Shown here piece by piece: positions 42,346 to 53,393 of a DNA stretch of 64,000 nt. Position numbers and translations under genes: made by a program. This stretch comes from Bremia lactucae (Eukaryota > Oomycota > Peronosporomycetes > Peronosporales > Peronosporaceae). The stretch lies in NCBI RefSeq assembly GCF_004359215.1, contig NC_090615.1, positions 1,908,542 to 1,972,541 of the forward strand, written 5' to 3'. The notes beneath the pieces were generated by a model. The model searched no databases and was not told the origin of the DNA. It saw only the letters and a list, made by a program, of their open reading frames with translations. How positions within the stretch are numbered: the stretch's first letter is position 1; each line of letters begins with the position of its first letter.

Positions 42346-42463
42346 TAAAGCGTTTTTAATAATGGCTTTTAGGTAATGTTCACAACCCAAACCGGTGCAA
42401 TGCGAGCCGCCGGTCAATATCTTTGACGACGGTTTTCCGACAGCGATTGTCCGACGGCAGACA

Positions 42464-42481
42464 TTCTAGAAGGTTCTAGAG
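42464..42481. promoter_or_regulatory. HSE-like array in C5b LTR
   Basis: TTCtaGAAggTTCtaGAG: four alternating TTC/GAA units at 5-bp spacing, one base from perfect. Confidence 0.55.
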
Positions 42482-42514
42482 CTACAGGCTTAAGAGTAGC
42501 AGTTGTGAACTAAG

Positions 42515-43218
42515 GAGGACGTAGCTGTTTGCTTCGCAGTCTGCCCAAGAGCTACAAAACGTCGTACTCTATCTAGAGATGAGCAATGCCGAACTACTTT
42601 CGCAAGATGTTGTAACTATGCTTTCGAATATGCACATCAAGCCCACGGCGAGAATGAGAATTTAGCAAAGGCTTTAAACAAAGACCCTGAATCTCGTTAG
42701 CGCACGTACTGCGGAAAATTGGGGCACGCTCTTGACAAGCGCTGGACCAAGTAAGAAGATAAAATCGAAGGCCAAGGCGCGGCGGCAACGGCCGATGACG
42801 CGGGGCCAGCAATATTCAGTGGAGAAACAACAATGATACCTACGATTACGATCGGGTGGCGTTTGCTGCTTCGCTGGAATGTGGAATGACGACGGGCAAC
42901 AACATGTTCGGGATATGAACGTTCGACAGCGGCGCAACGCACCACATATGCAACGACAATGCAAAGTTCGTCCAGTTTATTGAGTGTGATGAAGGTGGCG
43001 TGTCAGTAGCCGACGGCAACATGGCGTCTATCAAGGGTGTTGGCACCGTCGTGGAACATGTAATATTTCGTGATGAGAATATGAGCCATATTGAAATTAA
43101 GAACACTTTGTACGTCCCAGATATGAGCAAATTTTTTCTTTCGGGGCCTCAAATCAACAGGTATGGCAAGTTTCAAGTGGTGTTTGGTGGTGCCGAAATG
43201 CGCGTTTCAGGAGTGTAA
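42515..43218 (+). pseudogene. C5b gag C-terminus and protease
   Basis: Gag traces (SLPKSYKT, YDYDRVAFAASLECGMTTGN) precede TFDSGATHHICN at about 42919, a protease with intact DSG. The frame then stays open for VEHVIFRDENMSHIEIKNTL, YVPDMSKFFLSGPQINRYGK and FQVVFGGAEMRVSG (43000-43218), the full C-terminal half of the copia protease region. Confidence 0.8.
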
Positions 43219-43356
43219 TAATAACCAAATTTCGACTAAGTAAAAAATGCCTCGCACTTGGTGATCAATATCAAATATAAGTACTCGCTAATACATGTTC
43301 ACGAGGCAGAGGTAACACATTATTTCGAATCTGCTATTATGTCAATCTAGTATCGA

Positions 43357-44578
43357 GTGCCTTTGGTCTGGATCCCTTCGCGAGAAGCTCCATCAAATGC
43401 GGCGACGAAAACAAAGACGCTTGATCTGCACGCGCATTTGGGTCACGCTCCAGTCCAAGTGTTGCGCAAAATGGTTAACATGAATATGATCAAGGATGTA
43501 AGTCTACCAATGACATCGGATTCGCCTAGTAGTCAACAAGGAAAAATTGATCAAAACCGTTCCCCATCAACCGCGACAAGCGTCATTATGACACCTTCGA
43601 GCTGCTTCATTTCGACATTTCCGGTCCTATGAAGCAAGAATCACTTGGGATTAGCAAGTCTTTGTTACATATTGTTAATGAAGCCAGCGGATGTATGAAG
43701 GGGTGTTGCGTGCGAGCCAAATCGGACATTGAAGGCCACATCAGGACTACATCATAAAAATTTACACACAGTTTGCCAAGAAGGTTAAGTTGTACAGCAC
43801 GATGGAGCTCGTGAGCTCAAGACAAGCTCGATCAAGACTTTCTACGAAGATGAGGGTAGTGAGCAGCAACCAACAGTTCCATGCTGTTGCTTGCTGCTCA
43901 ATACCCTCATCGCGCTCACTAGAATAAAGAGGCAGAAGAGCGTGCTATTCGGACGATTTTACATCGGATGGAGTATGCTAAATCATGCCATGTTTGACAA
44001 GTGCTTCTGGGCTAAAGCAGCAGTGACAGCAATCTACGTCAAGAATTGAATGCCGTCGCTGTAAGTCTAGTATAAGAATCCCTGTGAAACTGTACAGGAG
44101 TCGAAGCCAAGTGTAAAACACATGCGTGTACTTCGCTACGGGACGTCCAATCTGACTCAAACAAAAGCGACTCAAGCGGGATCCTAAAGCCCGAGTTGGA
44201 ATTTTCCTAGGTTACAAAGAAGCTTCGAAGGCTTATCGAGTCTATGATATCCATACAGGACAAATTGCTATAAATCATGATGTGAACTTTGATGAGTCCG
44301 TGTTCGGGTTTCTGTCGACAAGCTTGGACGGAGATGTCGATGATTTTGACTTTAAAGATCTCGATATCGACGATTGTGCTGTTCTAGAACCGGAGTACAA
44401 GCAGACAAGAAAGCGAAAGAGTCACTCAAGTATAAAAAAATATTATACAAGAAAATTACGAGCCGTTCGATACAAAAATGATCTTGTAGAAGCAAGTGCG
44501 CCGTCTAATTCTTGCACGGAAGAAGATGAAGAAAATATTGATGGCCAAGATGACGAAACTGCTTCTCTTGTCCTTTAG
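43357..44578 (+). pseudogene. C5b integrase
   Basis: LDLHAHLGHAPVQVLRKMVN (pre-integrase HH), MIKDVSLPMTSD, then a decayed core with KKVKLYSTMELVSSRQAR-like remnants. The post-core MRVLRYGTSNLTQTKATQAG is also decayed. An acidic linker of 98 codons (44282-44578, FDESVFGFLSTSLDGDVDDF) is open. The catalytic triad cannot be followed. Confidence 0.65.
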
Positions 44579-45568
44579 CGTGCAAGTGACAATGCCGTTG
44601 AAGGATCGACCGAATTCAGAGCCGAAGTCCTTTCAAGAAGCGGCGAATGGACCGCAGCAATTTCACTGGCGCAAAGCAATTCGTATGGAGCTCGAGTCCA
44701 TGCGTCTTCGTGGTGTGTTTCGTGCTGCCAAGCTGCCAAATATGACTAACGTGCAATCGGTACCAATTAGTGTTTAAGGTCAAGCGCAGAGCGGGTGAGT
44801 CTATTGAGAATACAAGGCTCGCCTCGTGGCAAAGGGTTTCAAGCAGAATTACGGCATTGATACACTGAAACATTCTGGACGGTTATCAAGTACGTGATTT
44901 TGCGAATGGTGATCGCCATAAAGTACCGTACTTGTATTATTTTAATTGGCCTCTCGACCAGCGTAATGTGGCAATGCATTTTTGTATGGGATTATAAAGG
45001 AGCAAGTCTATTGCGAGGTCCCCGAAGGAGTCCAACTTGAGGATGGTTTTGATTGTTTCGAACTAGTCAAGGCCATCTACGGACTCAAGCAAGCGTCGCT
45101 TGTGGAATGATACGTTTGATGAGTTCATATGCTCTATTGGCTTCATGTATCAGCATTCGACCCGTGTCTATATCTCTAACGTTTGACAGACATTGCGTGC
45201 TTGTGCTGGTCTACGCGGACGATGGGCTGGTTACTAGACGCTCGCATAAATTGGTCCCACGTACCAATAAGGATCTCAAGACACGCTTCGAGATGACGGA
45301 CAGTGACAAGCGTGCATTCGACCTCTGCATCGAGCTGATCTTCAACCTATACGGCAGCTTGACGATGTGCCAACGCCGCTACGTGGGCGATTTTCCCAAA
45401 CGTTTTGGTATGAACGAAAGAAAAACTGCAGTCAGTCCGGTTGATATGAGCTCCCGGCTGCTTTCACCTGATGCATCAACCAAGGTGATTTCTTCATTTG
45501 CGAAGCTGTTTGTGATGAAGTGCACAGACTGCTTCGAAAATAAAGAGTTCACCTTGGTTGCTGCATGA
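44579..45568 (+). pseudogene. C5b reverse transcriptase
   Basis: AANGPQQFHWRKAIRMELES, MRLRGVFRAAKLPN and an [19 protein letters not shown] segment precede AIYGLKQASLVE near 45075. The catalytic VYADDGLVTRRS (45211-45246) retains both Asp residues. Then FEMTDSDKRAFDLCIELIFN, LTMCQRRYVGDFPKRFGMNE. Three frames. Confidence 0.8.
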
Positions 45569-46210
45569 CTTTGAAGCATCTAACGACTGCAATGCGTTCA
45601 GACATTGCGTTTGCTGCCAGTTATGTATCACGCTTCATAAAGAATACCCAAGAAGAACACAGAGTTGCGGTCAAGCATATCTTCGCTATTTACAAGGCAC
45701 CAAGACACATGGTATCTGTTACAAGCCAAGCGATAAGATTGTTTTTTGCGGATACTCTGACGCAGACTGGGTTGGAGATCTTGCTGACGCAAGTCGACTT
45801 CGGGCTACACGTTCATGTTACTGAGTGCACCCTCAAGTTGGGGCAGCAAGAAGCAATCAAGCGTGTATACATTGCGCTTAATCTGGTAATCCGAGAAGGC
45901 AATGGATTCATCGCCTGCTTTGTGAAAATTTAGCAGCTGGCGGTTGCGCTTCTCCCGAGCTTGTGATACAAGCAGACAATCGGTCATGCATCAAGATGAC
46001 AAAGAATCCTCTTAATCAAGGTCGCCAAAACAAATTGACCTCAAGAACCACAACATTGGTGACGAGATCAAGCGTAGTGAAGTAAAGGTCAAATATTGCG
46101 AAACTTCGATAATGCTCGCGGACATTTTGACTAAAGCGCTACACGGTCCGCGCCATAAAGAGCTCACAACAGCACTTAACATTCAAGGGAGTTCGCATTG
46201 AGGGGACGTA
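45558..46210 (+). pseudogene. C5b RNase H
   Basis: LKHLTTAMRSDIAFAASYVS, FIKNTQEEHRVAVKHIFA, then GICYKPSDKIVFCGYSDADW VGDLADASR. After further shifts come weak AKHVDLKNHNIGDEIK-like and ADILTKALHG pieces to the 3' LTR. Too broken to act. Confidence 0.75.
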
Positions 46211-46211
46211 T

Positions 46212-46459
46212 TGAGGGTTATGGGTTTCAGGTAATGTACACAACATAACCGGTCCAACCCAACCGTGGCTTAACATAGCATTACTTATATTGAAGTTTGA
46301 GTAAGCAACTACGAGAAGTAAAGGTGTAAGCCCCCAATAGATCAATCACTTCGAAATTACTTCCTCTCTTATAAGTGTCTTCGCAACTTTGCACAGACTC
46401 TTTGCTTCGGTTCTTCTTCTCTCTTCGCCTTCGTTACACTTCGCCTTCAGAAACCAACA
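46212..46459 (+). repeat. 3' LTR of C5b
   Basis: Begins TGAGGGTTATGGGTTTCAG and ends AAACCAACA, 248 bp. The HSE block present in 30572-30836 and 42358 is missing; an internal deletion removes it. Confidence 0.8.
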
Positions 46460-46488
46460 CTTACCGGTACTAGCCTAATCCGGTCAAG

Positions 46489-46839
46489 TCACTCGACTCG
46501 ACACTTGCAGACACTTGTACACCGAGTTTGCTCAGAAGCACACAAACTTGCGTCGCTGGAATCGGCTTTGATGTCGAGAGTAGAGCCATACTCCAATACC
46601 ACTTGGATATCCCCCACCTTTCCGCGCTCAAAATGATAGCGGATATCAATGTGCTTGGTGCGTATGTGAAACGTAGGATTCTTGGCGAACGCGATCGAAC
46701 CTCGGTTGTCCTTATAGATCTTGACCGCATCGTTTCTCGACATCTCACCGAGCTCACACAAGAACGGTAAAAGCCACACCGCTTCTTTTGCTACTTTTGA
46801 CAACGCCATGTATTCGGCTTCCGTCGATGGAAGTGCCAC
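46489..46839 (-). pseudogene. M-C RNase H C-terminal half
   Basis: ALPSTEAEYMALSKVAKEAV, WLLPFLCELGE, VKIYKDNRGSIAFAKN (EDNQGSIALAKN expected) and RTKHIDIRYHFERGKV, in one frame of 116 codons ending in an LTR-proximal tail. The Glu of EDN is Lys here. Confidence 0.85.
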
Positions 46840-47099
46840 CGTGCGCTACTTCTTGCCTGCCTTTTCTGATTCATTCGCCGTTCACCAAAACAGCATAATT
46901 ACTTGTGCTTCTTCTTGGCGCTGTGTCTCCAGCCCAGTTCGCATTGGAATAGCCTTAAAGTCCCTCGTCACTTGATGCTTGAAACTTTATACAATGCAAT
47001 TTGTGCCTGTGCATATACCTGATACTCAAGCGCTCAAACTTGAGCGCTTGACAGTGTGTCGGACATGGATCTGAAGCAAATTGACTGAGCGATGTCGGG

Positions 47100-48180
47100 T
47101 CGTGTGCCTACCATAAGGTACACTAGACAGCCGACAGCATTCAATATGGCACCCCAGCAATGCTCTCGTTATGCTTGCAACCTCCTTCAGACATGAGCTT
47201 TGTCAACTTGAGTCCCGGGTTCTGAGGCGTCCTGACGGGTTTACTGCTCTCCATCTTGAAATTGCTCAAAATAGCGCAAGCGAACTTTGTCTGCCGCATC
47301 GTCGGAGTCCCACTTCCTATATCTTGCCCAATCTCGATTCCAAGAAAGTACTTGAGCTGACCATGCCGGCCATCTCAAAACGCTTGCAAAGTATAGTCCT
47401 TTGTTTCTTCGAGCATCTTGTCGGCTCTGCTAGCCAAAATCAAGTCATCGACGGAGAGTGCAACGAAGATCATACATTGGCCATCTCACTTCATGTAGAC
47501 GGAGTGGTCGGTTTTGCACTTCTTGAACGCATGCCGTAGCATTATTCATTGAGAATCTTTTTTCACATGCGAGGCAACTGCTTAAGCCCGCGCAATGATC
47601 GTTACGGTTTGCACACATAGTCTGTACGGAGCGTATCACTGAAGCCATCTGGCTGCGTCATGTAGATATTCTCGTCGAGCTGGCCATTGAGGAACGATAT
47701 CTTCACGTCCATGTAAGGACAGTGAGCCCGTACTTGGAAGCCAAACTGAGCAGAATTCGGCTCGATGCAAACTTGGCCACAGGCGCAAAAGTATCTTTGT
47801 AGTCATTACCAAACTTCTGTGCAAAGCCTTTGGCCACTAGACGCGCCATGTACGCTCCTCTTTACCATCTTAATTTTCCTTGACGCGAATCACTTATTGA
47901 TTGCCAATTGGCTTGCGTCTTTTCGGTAGCGCCGCAGCGTCTAAGTCTTGTTATTTTAAAGTAATTCCATTTTTCGAGCTGCATGCTTCTTGCCACTTGG
48001 CTGCAGCGCTGGATTCCATCGCCGACTTGAACGTGGTCGGCATTTCTCCCACTAAATTCACAACGTACGCAGCCTCAAAATCTTGTGCCGTAGCAGACAT
48101 TTTTACCAGTGGCTGGCATCGGCTATGTCGCTTAGGCGTTAGTATCTCGGGTACTTTTTCGAGCGATTGAGTCCTCTGGT
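47100..48180 (-). pseudogene. M-C reverse transcriptase
   Basis: Frames show SATAQDFEAAYVVNLVGEMP and TTFKSAMESSAAAKWQEACS, then decayed [11 protein letters not shown] and the palm segment ending IFVALSVDDLILAS (about 47425-47460), where the YVDD Tyr is lost but both Asp remain. The N-terminal part nearly matches 49743-50423. Confidence 0.75.
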
Positions 48181-48293
48181 GCTGCTAATAAAATGTATAC
48201 TTGATCGATTAATGGAAAAATGTAAAGTAAATATATTATGGTCCTGAGTCGTAATTTCTATGTCTACCTCTTAGCCGATCATTATTTTTGAGC

Positions 48294-48341
48294 TTCTATA
48301 ACCTTCTAGATGCTTTTAATGACGTCATCGTAATGACGTCA
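48294..48341. promoter_or_regulatory. Two perfect TGACGTCA sites and degraded HSE, LTR fragment
   Basis: TGACGTCA at 48320-48327 and 48334-48341, 14 bp apart. The upstream TTC/GAA block (48294-48311) is degraded. Confidence 0.55.
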
Positions 48342-48368
48342 CACCCACCGTCGACCAACCGCCATCGC

Positions 48369-48511
48369 TCTTCGTTGTGACAACGGCGGTGAATACACAT
48401 CTCGTGAAATGGACATGTTCTGCAAGCGCCGTGGTATTGATCAAAAGTTCACGCCAATCTACACTCCGCAACGGAATGCGGTAGTAGTGGAATGCGCACG
48501 ATGCATTCTTG
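48369..48511 (+). pseudogene. Inverted integrase chip
   Basis: An open plus-strand segment with LRCDNGGEYTSREMDMFCKR (second Asp) and RGIDQKFTPIYTPQRNAVVV ECAR. It lies against a minus-strand gag, so it is a short inverted piece of a different copia copy. Confidence 0.8.
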
Positions 48512-48514
48512 AGC

Positions 48515-48999
48515 GATTACTACGTCATCTTCGCTGACCGTACCATTCACTGCGTCGAGCTGCTCCGCCAACGTCTTGAGCCGAATAGTGTGCTCCAACC
48601 CTTCGTCGTCTTCCTCCATATTGGCCTTAAAGAAACGTCGACAAAGAAAGAGCTTATCAGCTAAGCTCTTCTTCTCGAAGTGCCCCTTTAATCTTGACCA
48701 TGCATCAAACGCTTCACTTGCCGACCGGACCAGGGGCAGCTGCGAATCCTTCATCGCGAGACAGATCATCGCCAATGCGTTACGAGACTTCCATTTGAAA
48801 GTCGAATGGTCCAATATATTCGTGCAGTGCTCAATTTTGATCTCCCCACTTCCCACAGGCGCCTCTCCTTCAGCACCATTCGCATCTTGAGCTTCAGGTG
48901 TGAAGTAATGTATCATCGAATTTATTGATTCGGTTTGGCGTAGAGGCGTCCATGCGACAGTCCTGGGTAGGGAAGGCAGAGTCAGCGGGGTTGGGCTCA
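48515..48999 (-). pseudogene. M-C gag, best copia gag
   Basis: One frame from about 48870 reads IKIEHCTNILDHSTFKWKSR, NALAMICLAMKDSQLPLVRS, AFDAWSRLKGHFEKKSLADK, LFLCRRFFKANMEEDDEGLE and TIRLKTLAEQLDAV. These are the UBN2 core landmarks. The start region has a frame change, and the frame runs into unrelated sequence at 48511. Confidence 0.85.
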
Positions 49000-49004
49000 T
49001 AACC
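48990..49004 (-). promoter_or_regulatory. Primer-binding site of M-C
   Basis: Sense GGTTATGAGCCCAAC, identical to 30837-30851 on the other strand. The LTR end (CTGACA in sense) adjoins. Confidence 0.75.
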
Positions 49005-49162
49005 TGTCAGAAAAAGTCGTTTGAGTGCTAGATGACAAAATGCAAATGTTGAAGGTTTTTAGTTCGCAAACAATTTGCTACCTTTAAGCCTACAGGATAC
49101 TTTACTGGATTTATTAGCTGGCTATGTCCATTCTAGCCATCCGCTTCTACTACGTAGAAATC

Positions 49163-49227
49163 CCATTTTGAAGTTGATCATCGCCAATCTTAAAGCTGAT
49201 TATCACCCATCTTGAAGTTTATCATCG
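49163..49227. repeat. Three imperfect 22-bp tandem units in LTR
   Basis: Units resemble CCATTTTGAAGTTGATCATC, CCAATCTTAAAGCTGATTAT and CCCATCTTGAAGTTTATCAT. They lie in the M-C LTR leader. Confidence 0.6.
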
Positions 49228-49303
49228 ATTCTTCGCAGAACCATCTATTGTGCAGTCGCATGTAGAGGATCGCTGTCGTGCTATGTCAATGATCCACCGA
49301 ACC

Positions 49304-49585
49304 TTACCGGTTTGTCTTGTGCATGTCGAAGCGCATTCTTAACAAAAGTCTTAGTTTGCACACATGATCCGGATGGACCGTATCAGTTAAGCCATCAGGC
49401 TGCAACATGTAGATGTCCTCGTCGAGCTGGCCGTTGAGGAGCGCTGTCTTCACGTCTATTTGATGGACAGTAAGTTCGTACTTTGCTGTCAAACTGAGCA
49501 GAATTCGGATTGATGTAAATTTGGCCACATGCTCAAACGTTTCTTTATAGTCGATGCCAAACTTCTGTGCAAAGCCTTTGGCCAC
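49304..49585 (-). pseudogene. M-D reverse transcriptase N-terminal part
   Basis: [40 protein letters not shown] and QIDVKTALLNGQLDEDIYML, then HPDHVCKL. The fingers subdomain is well conserved. It ends before the YxDD site. Confidence 0.85.
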
Positions 49586-49742
49586 TAGACGCGCCTTGTA
49601 CCGCTTTACTTTACCATCTTGGTTCCTTGACGCTAACTACACATCGATTGTCAGTTGGGGTTTGCGTCCGTTCGGTAGCGGCACAAGCATCCAAGTCTTG
49701 ATCTTTTGAAGCGATTCCATTTTCGAGTCGCATGCTTCTTTG

Positions 49743-50423
49743 TCACTTGGCTGCGGCGCTGAATTCCATCGCCGACTTGAACGTGGTCGGCATTTGTCTC
49801 ATCGAATTTACAACGTAGGCAGTTTCAAAATCTTGTGCCGTTGCAGACAATTCTTCCATCGATTGGTATTGACAGTGTCGCTTAGGCGTTGGCATTCGGC
49901 CTCTTTTTCGAGCGATGGAGTCCGCTGGTGCCGCTTGCTGCCAGGCTCCGTTTCTTGCTCCGCTCACATTCTTCATTCTTGTGACCAGTTTCTTTGAGAT
50001 GTGGAGAGCCAATTCATCAGCAACTAGAACGACAATCTCGATATGATGGCGGACGCATCTCCCACTGTCAAACATGTCTTCCATAAATTTTGCCATTCGA
50101 CTCACTAGTATACGGCCACTCTCAATCTCTTGGAAACGGTATGCTTTTTCATGTTCAGAGTAGCCGAGAAACCGACAGCGTACCGATCGAGAGTCAAGCT
50201 TGCGACACTTTCCCTTTGGAACTGTCACAAATGTATGGCAGCCAAACACCTTTAGATTCGCCAGCAGTGGTTTCTTCCCGATCCAAACCTGATATGGTGA
50301 CTTTTCCATACCAATTCCTCGCGTTGGACAGCGATTGCGAAGAAAGGTAGCGGTCATGACAGCTTCATCCCAATACGTTCTTAGCAATCCAGCGTGCTTA
50401 GGCATGCATCGTGCGCATTTCAT
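49743..50423 (-). pseudogene. M-D integrase C-terminus and linker, 226 codons
   Basis: ARCMPKHAGLLRTYWDEAVM, TATFLRNRCPTRGIG, LANLKVFGCHTFVTVPKGKC and RFLGYSEHEKAYRFQEIESG run in one uninterrupted frame, then into the RT-proximal ATAQDFETAYVVNSMRQMP. The longest pol frame in the window. The second-Asp region upstream (SLQCDNGGEYTSGE-like) is in another frame. Confidence 0.85.
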
Positions 50424-51425
50424 TAGAGTGCGATTTATTCTTTTTAGCCACCCCGTTCAGTTTCAGAGTGTAGGGTGGCGTGAACTTTTGCTCAATATCA
50501 TAATTTGACCATTTCACCCGATGTGTATTCGCCACCATTGTCACATTGAAGAGCTTTGACAGCTTTGCCGGTGTGAATTTCAGCAAGCGCAACAAACTTG
50601 GCGAATTTCTCTGATACCTCTGACATGCTTCCTAGCAACGACACTGTAATAAAGTGCCAGTTACTATCGGTGAAGGTGACAAAGTACCGCTAACCGCTCA
50701 TCACGACGAGCTTGCCACATTGGCTTCGTCAGTGCCAACGGGCGTCATGCATAACTTAAACAGCCCTTTACCCTCACGGGATCCAAGCTTCCACTGCAAT
50801 CGTGTTCCTTTTTAGCAAAGCATCCGTCGCTTTCTAAAGTGACCGGACCCACGCAGTAGTAAAGCGTACAACGGATTAGAGGTTGCGCGATAACTTCGGA
50901 ATATGCGAAACTACTCGTGGCGCCCTCTTCTTAGTTCCACATGGAGCATTCATGCACATTACAATGTCACCAGTCCCGATCGCCTGGGCGACACTGTCGT
51001 CTGCTAAGTGAACATCCACCGGAGAAATATCCTTGTAAATTTTCATCAACGTTTTCGAGTACGTCGTGTGCTACGTTGCACCCTAGTCGACCAGCCACAA
51101 GCAACTTTGCTAGTCTTGAAATGTCCACGTACCGAAAAAAGATATTCGTCAGAGTCCTCCTCACTGTGGCAGCTGCCGCTCTGGGGACTTGGTGATTCAA
51201 TGCCTATACTTCCCACAGTAGTGACAGGCACTGCTGGCCTTGACCATTGCTTGGGTCCATTACGCCGTTCGTCGCCCGTTGTCATAAACACTTGTCCTTG
51301 CCCGTGCGCGGTTCCATCTAATGTAAAGATCAAGTGAGCACTAGTTGTCAAAATGCAAAGTGAACATATTATGGTTCTTAGTTCTTAATCTGGGTTACCT
51401 CTAATCCAATCATTACCTAGAAAGC

Positions 51426-51473
51426 TTCTTGAACCTTCTCGAAGCTTATAATGACGTCTTCCCAATGACGTAA
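51426..51473. promoter_or_regulatory. HSE-like array and paired CRE-like sites, M-B LTR
   Basis: TTCttGAAccTTCtcGAA (51426-51443) is a perfect four-unit HSE pattern. TGACGTCT (51452-51459) and TGACGTAA (51466-51473) follow, 14 bp apart. Confidence 0.55.
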
Positions 51474-51535
51474 TACCTGCCGTTGGACAACCGCCGCTGG
51501 AAAACCACTTTCGGACAACCTCCATTGGATTAGAT

Positions 51536-53114
51536 AGCGATATGCCTAGTTTGGATCGAAGAGCGCTGAATTGAATTGCAGAAATTGGCTTGGTCATAAG
51601 TTCTGCTAACATTTCGAGTGTAGGGCAGTACTTTAATACCACATGACCATCTTCGACCTTTTCAGGAACAAAATTGTATTGAATGTCGATGTACTTCGTG
51701 CGTTTGTAGAATCCGGGGTTCTTGGCCAACGCGGTTGCACCTGATTGTCTTCGTAAACCTTGACAGGATCATCGCTTGAGTCTTCGCCGAGTTCGCGCTT
51801 AAAAGCCTTGAGCCAAACTGCCTCTTGAGTAGCTTTTGATAATGCCATGTACTCAGCCTCAGTCGACAATAGTGCAACCGTCCGCTGTTTCTTACTGCGC
51901 CAGCTATGCACCCTTTGTTCAGCACAAACACGGATCCACTGGTACTTGACCTTTACTTGATGTCACGTGCCCAGTCGGCATCCGAGTAGCCTACCAATTC
52001 ACCACAATAAGGTCCTGAAAATCGAAGTCCATGTGTCTTAGTCGCTTGCAAGTACCGAAATACACGCTTAAGGGCTTGCCAATGAGTCAGGCATGGATTG
52101 GCAGCATACTGACTTAAAGTTCCCACAGCGGCAGCAAGGTCAGGGCGAGTATAACCATCAGATACATTATTGCAATAACAGCACTACGACACGGAACATT
52201 TTTCATCGTCTCATGATGCTTGCAGCCATCTTCACACATAGCCTTGATCAGGTTAATCCAATATCTTGAGGCGTTCTTATAGATTTGCAATCCTGCATGC
52301 CATACTTGGCTAAAATTGACTGCAGAAACTTGGTTTGCCACATTGACACATCACCAGACTCGTCATTTAGCTCGACTTGCATTCAGAGACAGAATTTCAG
52401 CTCACCTAAGTCGGACATTACAGACTGCTCGCTCAAACCTCGCTTTGTCGCCTCAAGTAGCGCCATATTGCTGCACGCAAGAATTAGATCGTTGACGTGG
52501 GTCACCACGAATATCATGGCCATTTCATCGCGCTTGACGTACACGCAATGGTCCATTCCACACTTGGTAAATCCAGTCTTGCACATGAACTCGTCAATTG
52601 TCTGGTTCCACATTCAAGGTGACTGCTTATGTCCATAGAGTGCACGCTCGAGCTTGCATAAATGATATGGATTCTTGGAGATGACAACACCTTCAGGCTC
52701 CTTCATGTAAATTTCTTTATCCAGTAGACCATTAAGAAACGCTGTCTTGACGTCCATCTGGTGTAGAATTATACCATGCTAAGCCGCTATACTCAGAATA
52801 ATCCGAATTGATGTAAACTTGGTCACCGGTCCGAATGTCTTCGCAAAGTCCACTTCGTACTTCTGCAAAACACCTTCTGCAACGAGGCGTACCTCGTATT
52901 GCCTGATCAGTCATTCAGCAGTTTTTCTTACCTTGAACACCCACTTGATGCTTCTAGCGTTTTGGCCGCGTGGCAGAACCACAAGCTTCCACGTCTCATT
53001 CTTCGCCAGCGATTCGAATTCAAAAAAAATGCGCACGCTTTTTTTCCACTTGCTGGCGTCGCTGGATTCCATAGCTGACATATACACTATCGGTATTTCT
53101 CTTAATAAATCCAC
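51536..53114 (-). pseudogene. M-B reverse transcriptase and RNase H
   Basis: The RT start is LAKNETWKLVVLPRGQNARS IKWVFKV. Palm: [35 protein letters not shown] and SDLGELKF. RNase H: RSKKQRTVALLSTEAEYMAL SKATQEAVWLKAF with VYEDNQ, then KNPGFYKRTKYIDIQYNFVP and LAELMTKPIS. Domains are well recognisable over four frames, but the catalytic Asp pair is HVND. Confidence 0.85.
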
Positions 53115-53393
53115 CGCGAACGCATAGGTGTTTTCTTCTTCCTTATCGACGAAAGCAGAGCTGATATGTCTTCAATAGGCCTTTGTTGACCTTGAGTCGG
53201 TCCTGGCGTCGCCTCACTTGCGCGACTGATACACCCATTTCAAGCGATTGAGCCCTCTGAAAGAAACGAGCATGCGTGTATTAAGGAAACAACTGTCCGG
53301 GGCATTTGGAGCGAATCAGACTCGTGTGTTTGCTCTTGTGATAGTAAAATTTCGGACGACTCTTCTTGCATGTCTTCATGGTTTTCTTCACTG

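Larger units (their letters stand above)
38817..42357 (+). mobile_element. Copia element C5a carrying a SINE
   Basis: LTR (38817-39104), decayed primer site, gag, PR, IN and RT on the plus strand. RT ends shortly after the palm domain at about 42340, directly joined to a truncated LTR of the next copy (C5b). RNase H and the 3' LTR are missing. A tRNA-derived SINE sits in gag. Confidence 0.8.
42358..46459 (+). mobile_element. Copia element C5b with truncated 5' LTR
   Basis: A 157-bp LTR piece (42358-42514) lacks the first 8 bases and the 3' half. It is fused straight to mid-gag, so primer site and gag N-terminus are missing. PR, IN, RT and RH follow in order, and a 3' LTR closes the element at 46212-46459. 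Closely related to C5a and C4. Confidence 0.8.
46460..49270 (-). mobile_element. Copia copy M-C, rearranged
   Basis: On the minus strand: LTR (from 49005), exact primer site (48990-49004), gag (48999-48515), then a plus-strand integrase chip, an LTR fragment (48365-48210), RT (48180-47100) and RNase H (46839-46489). Protease and nearly all integrase are absent. The LTR fragment between gag and RT indicates two elements fused. Confidence 0.7.
49304..51339 (-). mobile_element. Copia element M-D, truncated at both ends
   Basis: Protease and knuckle region (51339-50967), integrase core (50960-50430), IN C-terminus and RT start (50423-49743) and RT (49585-49304). Gag beyond the knuckle and the RT catalytic site are missing. 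The left end abuts the M-C LTR, the right end an M-family LTR. The knuckle CHYCGKYRH is cut by a stop, and the protease reads WLVD-stop-GAT (Ser codon TCG to TAG). Confidence 0.75.
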
